Positions 53,406 through 64,000 of a DNA stretch of 64,000 nt are shown here, piece by piece. This DNA is from Ulva prolifera. Lineage: Eukaryota > Chlorophyta > Ulvophyceae > Ulvales > Ulvaceae. The notes below the pieces were generated by a model, which was not told the origin of the DNA, searched no databases, and was given only the letters and a program-made list of their open reading frames with translations. Both the position numbers and the translations under genes were made by a program. Location: assembly GCA_023078555.1 (NCBI GenBank), contig CM041203.1, forward strand, positions 453,481-517,480, in the 5' to 3' direction. How positions within the stretch are numbered: the stretch's first letter is position 1; each line of letters starts with the position of its first letter.

Positions 53406-54370
53406 ATGATTCATTCCGTATTTCTCCTGGCAGCCTTCGCTTCGTTGGTCTGTTTCAGTAATGCTGAGGTCGCGCCGGGTTCACAGCCTGCAGGAATCCC
53501 CTGCAACCCGATTGAGAGTCCGAATGAGACACAATTGGCACACGTATGTTTCGCAGGAGCATGGAATCTGGTCGGTAGCGATCACGCGCTTATTGCTGAA
53601 TGCATGCCTGAGCGTGAGTGGCATGCAGCCTACCTTCAAACAAGAAATTGGGCTGTGCAATGTGACATATCGCGTCCATCCAGATGGGGTGCGTGCTTTG
53701 TTGCAACTTGAACAGCTTTCGCAATTTCTTGTGCATGTATCAATTTTATGCGCATGTTTTTGTGCATGTTGTGCGATGTTGGCCATTCGGTTGCACCACC
53801 TTGCTACGTGTGGCGATCCGGTGATATGTGATGGCCATATCGCCTGCAGCTGGAACTGAGTGTCTCCGCCCCAACAACAGGATGGCTCGGAATCGCGTTT
53901 CCTACTGACATGGCTGGCAACATGCATGATGCTTGGGCCCTGGTGGGAACAAAGATTGCTTTCTGGACTGTCGTTAGCGAGTACCGGCTCATGAACCAGC
54001 TCCCTGCGTACATTCCTGGAGCTACCCTGCGAACCCCATTTTCATCGGATGAAAATTCTCATCCAGTGTTGAAAGCTTCAGATACATCGTTCGAGATAGT
54101 CGCAAACATGGCTACATTGGATGCGTTTGTGTACGTTTCATGAGAAATGGAATCGTGTTTGAAGCACTATCAGGCAACGAGCAGGCGTGTATGATGCTGG
54201 AACAGTCACTCATGCGATGGCATTGCAGGCCTTACAACTCAAGAATTGTGCCGGACACAACTATCCCCTTCGTATGTGCTTATTCCTTCAGCAATTCGCC
54301 TGCTATTGCATACCATGGTGGCAACCGCTTTGTTGGTGCTTTCAATCTTTATTGCCCCGATGAAGAATAG
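53406..54370 (+). CDS. Secreted or membrane DOMON-domain protein, exons incomplete
   Basis: The ATG at 53,406 opens a signal-peptide-like stretch (MIHSVFLLAAFASLVCFSNA). A following exon in another frame reads GLCNVTYRVHPDG, and the next, after a CTGCAG acceptor at about 53,850, reads LELSVSAPTTGWLGIAFP and NMHDAWALVG, the core of a DOMON (heme- or sugar-binding) fold. The exon near 54,240-54,370 ends with AYSFSNSPAIAYHGGNR and GAFNLY, which fits the last DOMON strands. Exon joins between the signal peptide and domain are not resolved. Hydrophobic segments further on (around 55,045-55,150, 55,760-55,870 and 56,330-56,470) may be cytochrome-b561-like membrane exons of the same gene, but that is weak. 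Confidence 0.55.
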
Positions 54371-57090
<2,720 letters not shown>

Positions 57091-57329
57091 ACAGCGCACT
57101 GCGCGGCGGCAGTGAAGCTTTGATACGTGGCACACTCGGAACAAGCAGTGCAGCAATTGCCGAGTTTGAACTGCCGGCCTCCATTTCGGTCGACAGCGTG
57201 GCTGAGGTGTTCCGTTTTGCTGATTCGCTGCTGCGTAAACGCCGTGCTCCCTATGGATCCATCAGCGTTTGCGGTCCGGCATGCGCAGATACATCGGAGG
57301 TGCTCGATACGATGGATAATGCATGGTAA
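57091..57329 (+). CDS. Candidate exon, unrecognised
   Basis: A plus-strand open segment of about 75 codons with balanced composition (reading like ALIRGTLGTSSAAIAEFELP and VAEVFRFADSLLRKRRAPYG). It looks more protein-like than its surroundings. No family recognised; it may be an exon of the preceding membrane-like gene or of a separate gene. Confidence 0.3.
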
Positions 57330-58824
57330 CATTGCGCACAGTCGTGGCATGCCACAGCGAGTGAGCGCATGCATGAGGTCCATCGCGCTGTATTTGACTG
57401 GACTCGAGACAGCTGTCCATTACCCTTATACTTCAATGAAAATCGTCCATCATAAGAAAAAGGCTCGCATGCAAGTGTGCTTCTCAGCATGGAGTGTAGT
57501 TCGCATAGCAATGTAGGCTGTTCGCGCAGGTGCAGGGCAGGCTCAAACAGCGCTCCAAACCAGGTAGCGATGTAACAATGTATGCACGGCTCCAACAAAA
57601 ACACAGCACAATCCCTGTCTGTTCCTGCTGTGATTATCGCAGCAGAAATGATAACCAATGTAGCCTGTTGCCCCGCCGGCTTGCATCTGGGCAGTAGCAT
57701 GCGCACCGTAAATTGCATGGATGGAGCAATCACCAGGTCTGAGCACATCTTTAAGTGGCCACTAGTTTTCGTGAGCCTGCAGTCAGAGTATATGTGTTCC
57801 GCTCCGTGTGCGTGAGCGTGCTGCCCCCGACAGAGCTGAATCAATTGGACATCGATATCCCGGCGTACAGTCTCCCGTGCAGGTCACATGCCCGCTAGAA
57901 ACCACATGAAGTAATTTCAATCAGTTTTGATGTTGCTGTGATGGTGCAACATGAATCACGACGATGTCAATCGCGTTTCGATCACGGTGCCGAGGGCGAT
58001 GTGTGTGTGCAGCAAATAGCAGCTACTCTGCGTCCGCGACTTGACCTTCGCACAGTCGCATTGGTGTGGGTTTTGGCATTCGATGTGTGTCGTTTTCTGC
58101 AGACTAAATCGTTCAAGTAGCTTTGTAGCTGGGCTTCATGACTGGAATTATTGCCTCTCGCAATGACGAATTGCGCTGAAAGTGTGATCATACACTTGGA
58201 AGGTGTAGCAAATTTCTATTTGATCGGACTTGTAAGGAGCAGAAAGTACATGTTGCTGGGCCAGCTCCAAATTTCCCCCTGTAGCCACTGTTAAAGTTCA
58301 TTTGATTGTACTTTTAGCGAGCAGACATTAACCTATAAATGCATCACCATACAGCAGCCGCTCCACAATTGAATGAGGTCACATATCAACATGCCCCTCA
58401 GGATTCTCATGCATTGTTTGTGGTTGGCTGGCGTCGCGTGCCAAGACCTATCGACACTCGCTCTAGACTCCGACGGAGTCGCCGCAGTTGCATTGCATGG
58501 AATTAGCATTGACGAAAGCATCGCCTAGAGAAGCTCTGGATTTGTTTGAGGCGACTTGTGAATGCAAGAAATCGCCGTGACCATCCTCTGCGTAGTGATC
58601 GAATTGCACCTCGCTGTAATAATTCGGACTTGTTGTGAAACCCACACGGAGTTCAGGCTGTGCCGCACAGCAAGCAGTTTCTTGTTCACCATACCGTGTG
58701 CATGTCAGAACAAAACGCACTAGGATGGGTCGCATGGTCAATATCGGCTGAAAGGCGTTGAGACAAACTCCGCAAGACTCGAAACGAACAATCAAGACAG
58801 CACACGTGGACCAGGGAATTCAAG
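57330..58824. other. 1.5 kb without a recognised gene
   Basis: Upstream flank of CFAP410. A minus-strand frame at 58,463-58,795 (110 codons) lies directly opposite and could be a divergently transcribed gene, but no domain is seen. Confidence 0.4.
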
Positions 58825-60320
58825 ATGGTGACACTGACCGCCGATATGATTCTCAAGAAGACCAAGCTGCAGAGGTATGTAAGTGTTTGCACTCGCGCAT
58901 CGCAAAAAAAACTATTTCGATACATCTGCCTAAACGAATTCGCTTCGTTGGGCGATGATTGTGGTGCTGAAGCCTCTCAAATCAGCTGCGGCTGCAAGTA
59001 ATCCATCTTGCCAGCAACTATGTCCTGCCCTTGATGGTCCTGGCTTGTGTAAACGGGGCAGTGCCTGTCATGCCTAGCGTTTCCGTTGATCTCGCTTGAA
59101 CAGAGTGCGCTTGCAGACTAGAAGATGTCAGAAATCTGAATTTGTTTGCGTATGATATAACTGATGCAGCCGTGCTGTCAAATCTGCCAAATGTCGAGGT
59201 TTGTCTTACTTGGTCTTCCCAGCATAGATCAGATTGCTACCTTCTTATGCCATATTTTCATTTCTGAGGTCAATCACGTCATGCAGGTCCTGTCATTGTC
59301 TATGAATCGTATCGCCCATTTGAAGGACTTCACCAAGTGCCTGCGCCTGCGTGAGCTGTATCTGAGGCGAAACCAGGTCAGGTGCCTAGGTTAAGGTCTT
59401 ACCTCATACCCTATGATGAAAAACACAATGAAACAGAGCACCTGTTACAGGTTACTGTAATCGAAGAAGTCAAGCACTTGGTACATCTCAAGCAGCTGCA
59501 GGTGCTGTCCGTTTTCCAATTGTCTGATGTGGCCTCTCTGTTTTTGTTTTTCGACCTGCCAAGACATGTTGATTCTTATCCATCTCATAGTCATAACGTG
59601 TCGGCGTGTCATGATCAAGAAAATTACTGGCAACATCTTCGTGAAGAAGCATTGCCCTCGCTGAAGGTGCTGTGGCTCAGCGACAATCCCTGCGCAGACC
59701 TGCCGGGTATGAAGCGTATGTTTGTGGAATGCTACCACACTCCAGATGTTGGATAACATGTTCACTGCCGGGAAACTTCGAGAGAAGGTGACCCAGGGTA
59801 TCGACTGCCACATTGGAGAGGATGGGGTGAGGTCTGTGACAGTAGATCAGCTAGAATTTGCCAGGGCACAACCTGGAACTTACAAGGCTTGTGGTCAACA
59901 GACTGCTGCGAATGTGCTGATAACGACAGAAGCCAACCCTGCAGCAATGGACAATGCCAAAAAGGCATCTTGGCAACCATGTAGGTCATGCAGATGCTAT
60001 GGGCCTCTTACATGCCATGGATCTATTTCAGAATTGCATGCAAGGAAGCAATCAGTCTTGCAAACTGTGGCGAAGTGTGATGCGCTTAACGCAGAGCAGT
60101 CCATGCAATCCACAATGTACATTGGTGTCACTGACCTCATCATCGACTGCAACGGGTTTCAAGCTCTTGTTTCAATGTCTACATAGCAGTTACTCATCTG
60201 CTGAAAGAGCTCGAAGACCGAAGAGATTGGAACTCTTTGATCGCATTGAAGCATGACATAGAGCGTAGGTTGGATGATACAATGAAAATAAGAATGCCTG
60301 GGCCAATGAACGAGCTATGA
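58825..60320 (+). CDS. CFAP410: CFAP410 / C21orf2 ciliary leucine-rich-repeat protein, multi-exon
   Basis: LRR protein of the ciliary base; the human protein partners NEK1. Exons 58825-58874, 59117-59198, 59287-59376 and 59451-59501 join in phase at GT-AG borders. The N-terminus MVTLTADMILKKTKLQ aligns with the characteristic MxLTxxMVLxxxKA start of the family. LRRs follow with LPNVEVLSLSMNRI and LRELYLRRNQ; a later exon has LPSLKVLWLSDNPCADLPG, then TTLQMLDNMFTAGKL, matching the LRR cap. The last exon has NVYIAVTHLLKELEDRRDW and ERRLDD, the helical C-terminal module conserved in CFAP410, stopping at 60,318-60,320. The middle linker (about 59,830-60,170) is weakly conserved and its splice sites are unsure. 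Confidence 0.85.
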
Positions 60321-61755
60321 ACGAACGGATGCATGCTGTGTAAGGTGTCAGTGCAGATCCATGGCCATACCTTGAGACCATTGGCTGTTGATGTCAACCC
60401 ATGCACTGTGGCTTGCGCTCCGCAATTGACTGAGAGGCCGTTCTGTCTGGGACCTATTTGTTTCAGTCAACCGACCCGCGCTTGCAATGTGCCAGCACTT
60501 TGATCTGTGCAAGGCATGTAACGCTGACAGCCACAGAGGTTTTCATATCTGAGGCACTGAACGTGATCTGGGACGCGGATTTTATTGTACATGATGGTCT
60601 GATGCATTACATGATGAAAGTCTTGAGGCCAGTACAAAACCAACTGAGCATCGGGCCATAGCTACAAGAGTGTGGTCTTCAGTGTTTATGGGCTGAACAT
60701 AACACCCACACAATGCACATAGTCAGTGCATTGAATCCTCACCAGGGGCATGTTCCTACCAAGGATGGACTGCGCCCCAGCAGCAGCGCAGGCGCATGCC
60801 TCGCATGAAATGCTAAAGAGTATGCAGAAGCCGGTGCTCAGACTCCTATCAGAGATTCTGCTACCATACGGACACAGCAAGAGTCACAGTTGCCTCCGGA
60901 ACCCAGCGTGCCATATCAGGGGAAGCGCAGGGTCCAGCAATAACGGAGCACAACATGAGACCGCGTCGACTGCATTTGCCATCATGTCTGCAAGCGCCAT
61001 CCACATCACCCGCACCTTCTCCTTGTCCCCAGCTGCAGTGGCAAGACCTGCATGGAGCATTTCCACGCAAAGCATGGTCACACGGCATGGAATATTAACC
61101 TCCAGGCATCACCCCTGTTGGCAACGTATACACTGCGGATGTAAGATGATGGAACGTAGCCAGGCTGGTGCGTGACTGTGAGCACTGCACCGAACCGGGC
61201 CCTATGTGTTCCCTGCCACCAGGGTTGCAGTCGGGAGCTTGCAACGTGGTGGCACATCTGTATGATCGGGAGTGCAGTGCAGTGTGTACCATGGTGCCTG
61301 TGCACAGAACTCCCTATTGGGCACGGCCACGGACCGCGCACACCATCCGTGATGACCAGAGCTATACAGCCCTAATTCATGTTAGCGGGATTTCCGGAAA
61401 ATAATAATGTCTTCGTCACCTGGCTCCGCCCGGTGGCGCTCCTTCAGCGAAGGGGAAATCCCGGTAGCGTGTGGAATAATAAACGGAGGCCCAAAAAAAT
61501 CACTACAAGTGGTGCAAGGGTTTCATAATCGAGCACCAAGCATGTACACAGCAGCGAAACAGCTGCCCGTCATCGGCTGCCCGTCATTGGGATCCCCGGT
61601 GAGCCGCTGCGTGGCTCACCGGAATGCTCCCGGTACGCCTCTAGCGCTCGCAGGGCAAAACCGGTGCCGGCTGCGCCGGCCCCGTGATTTGGCCAAACTT
61701 TGCAATTCTGAATGGGACCGCGACCGGGATGAAGAGCCCTGGTCATGACGACCGA
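60321..61755. other. 1.4 kb without a recognised gene
   Basis: A minus-strand piece at 60,884-61,081 (65 codons, with AAGDKEKVRVMWMALADMM) has protein-like composition and may be an exon of an unknown gene. The right end is GC-rich and carries a strong hairpin at 61,596-61,622. The region ends at a single ambiguous base. Confidence 0.4.
61596..61622. repeat. Perfect hairpin, 10-bp stem and 7-base loop
   Basis: CCGGTGAGCC and its exact reverse complement GGCTCACCGG flank GCTGCGT. Close by, GCCGGCTGCGCCGGC is another short palindrome. It may be a transcription terminator-like or recombination-prone structure; no gene ends here that I can support. Confidence 0.7.
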
Positions 61756-61756
61756 N
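61756..61756. other. Ambiguous base N, probable scaffold join
   Basis: The only N in the window. The sequence right of it jumps to an exact copy of 17,895 onward, with no shared sequence to the left, as expected for an artificial join. Confidence 0.85.
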
Positions 61757-64000
61757 GCATCAAGCAAAGCACAGCACACCAAACTAAAATAAGTATTGGC
61801 ATCACTGCGCTCGTCACAGGGTGGCGCATGCACATCACGGTGGAAACAGGCCAAATAACCCCTTGTTGACTGGACCGCCTCATGCGACTGCAGCTGGCTG
61901 CAGCCGAAGTGTTCGCCAGCGAGGGCGCATGGCAAGCGCACTCTAGATTTTTGAATAGACCCCCGGAGATCACGTGTTGACTTCCGGACTCGAGGACAGC
62001 CTGTACGGGTCTCCGGAGTAGGCAAGGCTTGGCTGATTGATGCCTTGCAAGGCTGTTCAGATCTTGGTCGACACGAGCCATGTGCAACGCAGCCATTACG
62101 TACTGGAATTTCGGAAAGTGAGATCGACGAGGTCACCTGTACAGCATGGCCACATCGCGACGAGATCACCTGTATAGCATGGCCATAATTCGTGATGGCT
62201 GACTGACCGCACGTGCAACCTTGCTGCGTGAGTGCAGCGATTGCCCGGAAGCGTTGCGTTTGAAGCAACCCAGCTCGGCCGAAACCTTCGTGTGGCCCAC
62301 ACGGTGTGGGCCCAGCTGACCCCGTCCTTATCGAATTAAAGGCCATCACATGCATGCGGGCGGAAGCCTTCATGACGTCGCGCAGGTGCGCATCGCCCGA
62401 GGCAGCGCACGAAGCACGTACTTAGATAAGCGGACGGCATCCATGGAACGCTTGCGGCGCCTTTGCGGATCTTGCTTGAGCAGTGCCTAGTTTCGTTTTG
62501 AGGCCCGGACGTCACCCCGCGACAGTGTGAAACATGTCACATTTGAAGCACAGCTTATTCCGTAGGGAGGCCTGCGTCTGAGAAGGCGCCATGAGTGCAA
62601 CTCGAGACGAAGCCAGTCGCCTTATCTCAATCATCTCTGACAGTGTAGACGTGAACGGCGATGCGGTGAAACTGTTGCAGAGTGTACCCTCTCACAGGCG
62701 AATCACCATCTTGTGGAAGGGGATAAATACGTACGTACCAATATTTAACGCAAAACAATCTTTGAAGGATCGTTTCGCTGTAGCGCCTCGCACGCACGCA
62801 GCACCACAGCAGCGACAGGTGCGCAACGGTCCTGTCCTGGTATTCCATTCTTGCAGGCATTCTGTTGCGCATGCATAGCGCAAGCAAATTGCGAGTCAGC
62901 ACTTGGGGACATCATGTGTGCAGCATCACGTGTGCGTTTTGGAGTGGGGCGTTCGAAGGGTAGGGCTTTCTGCGGTCGTCGTCGCACACAACACGAGGCA
63001 GTCATGCGTTTGGCCCCCTGCCTGGAGCTGGCGAGCTCGCGGGCCACCTTTCCAACAACCCGACAGCACGTATGCATCACATGGAATCCTCTTGCTCACA
63101 AGGGGTGCACGTCAAATGTGCTGCTGTCCGCAAATCCGGGATACCATCGCAAGTACCGCCCGCACGGCCTGCGAGCATGTTGTGTAGGAGCTGATCACGC
63201 ATTGCCTCACCACTGCTGTCACACGAGCCATCGACGCAACAAGCAATTGAATGCACTTGTATTTGCTCCGACCTCCAACCTTGTATGCTTCAGGTCCTTC
63301 ATGGCCTGCGGGGCGTCGTTCAGCCTGGAGAGGTGCTTGGACTCATGGGCCCCTCTGGCAGTGGCAAAACATCCCTCATATCAGTGCTCGGAGGCCGCAA
63401 ACCTCAGTCCATGACCATCACCGGGGATGTATCCTTCAATGGAACCCCTTTAAACCGCTCCCTGAAGTCCAACATGGGCTTCGTGCTGCAAGATGATGTT
63501 CTCTTTGACTCCTTAACAGTTCATGAGACACTATACTATGCAGCGCGATTACGCCTCCCACATGACATGCCCATGTGTGTCCCTCCTTCCTACACCGGAA
63601 ACGCCTTCATCAACGCGCCGGGCGCAAAACACCGCCTGCCTCTCATCATACGCGGAGCCGCCTGCTCCTGGCACTCTAAGCATGCTCCAGCAGTCTTTCC
63701 TACACTTGAGTGTCCCGACCGGGACCTGAAGCGATTGTCACTCGTGCACAGGTATGAAAAACAGGAGCGCGTGGACGGTGTCATCTCTGCTCTTGGCTTG
63801 GGAAAATGCAGGGATACGCTCGTTGGCGGCCCCACGCGCCGCGGTGTGTCAGGAGGCGAGCGCAAGCGAGTGTCGGTTGGACACGAGCTCCTCATCAATC
63901 CCTCTGTCATCATTCTGGACGAGCCGACATCGGGCCTCGACTCCACGACAGCCATGTCGCTTGTGCTCACCCTCCGGTCGTTGGCACGAGACGGCCGTGC
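61757..64000 (+). repeat. Large direct repeat, copy 2
   Basis: Exact by-eye match to 17,895-20,138 with constant offset 43,862; continues past the window edge. It contains the 28-bp tandem pair and the ABCG 5' half. Confidence 0.95.
62591..64000 (+). CDS. ABCG half transporter, second copy (3' partial)
   Basis: Identical to the start of the ABCG gene at 18,729: exon 1 at 62,591-62,818 with the WKGINTYVP segment, exon 2 from 63,294 with Walker A GPSGSGKT, the stopless intron at 63,575-63,751, then signature VSGGERKR and Walker B up to the window end. Because the copy starts just after the N, it is more likely the same locus assembled twice or an allele than a true paralogue. Confidence 0.85.

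Overview
This is nuclear DNA from a eukaryotic green-lineage alga, inferred from gene content. The window carries a granule-bound starch synthase, the Rubisco assembly factor Raf1, a solanesyl-diphosphate-type prenyl synthase, a squalene epoxidase and a plant-type ABCG transporter. It also carries CFAP410/C21orf2, a gene found in organisms that build cilia. Genes are split by many short to medium introns (mostly GT-AG, with at least one good GC-AG candidate), so most coding regions are chains of short exons. I joined exons by splice consensus, reading phase and family similarity, from reading alone.

Layout. 1-4.7 kb: 3' part of a Ty3/gypsy LTR retrotransposon with an intact pol reading frame. 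4.9-7.8 kb (-): a complete six-exon granule-bound starch synthase. 7.9-18.7 kb: a gene-poor stretch without recognised genes, holding a 437-codon zinc-finger-like frame, two other unknown frames and an inverted repeat. 18.7-23.4 kb (+): ABCG half transporter. 24.6-25.7 kb (+): small-multidrug-export family membrane protein. 25.9-28.3 kb (-): tandem universal stress protein. 28.7-29.4 kb: a degenerate tandem repeat. 29.6-38.8 kb: a compact block with Raf1 (+), TIM44 (-), HDDC2-type phosphohydrolase (+) and TPX2 (-). 38.8-43.4 kb: no recognised gene. 43.4-50.9 kb: lipid and isoprenoid block with a sphingosine-kinase-like gene (+, interrupted by a very long poly-G tract), prenyl diphosphate synthase (-) and squalene epoxidase (+). 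53.4-54.4 kb (+): DOMON-domain protein, followed by weak membrane-like exons and a (CT)n microsatellite. 58.8-60.3 kb (+): CFAP410. 61,757-64,000, directly after a single N, repeats 17,895-20,138 and so carries a second, partial ABCG copy.

Sequence quality. The squalene epoxidase needs four single-base shifts to stay in frame and the sphingosine kinase needs one; some lie in homopolymers. The repeat starting exactly at the N looks like a scaffolding or haplotype artefact. The starch synthase, TIM44 and retrotransposon pol are intact, so errors appear local. I found no convincing tRNA, rRNA or CRISPR and no clearly new biochemical system. The most unexplained material is at 7.9-18.7 kb and 28.7-29.4 kb.
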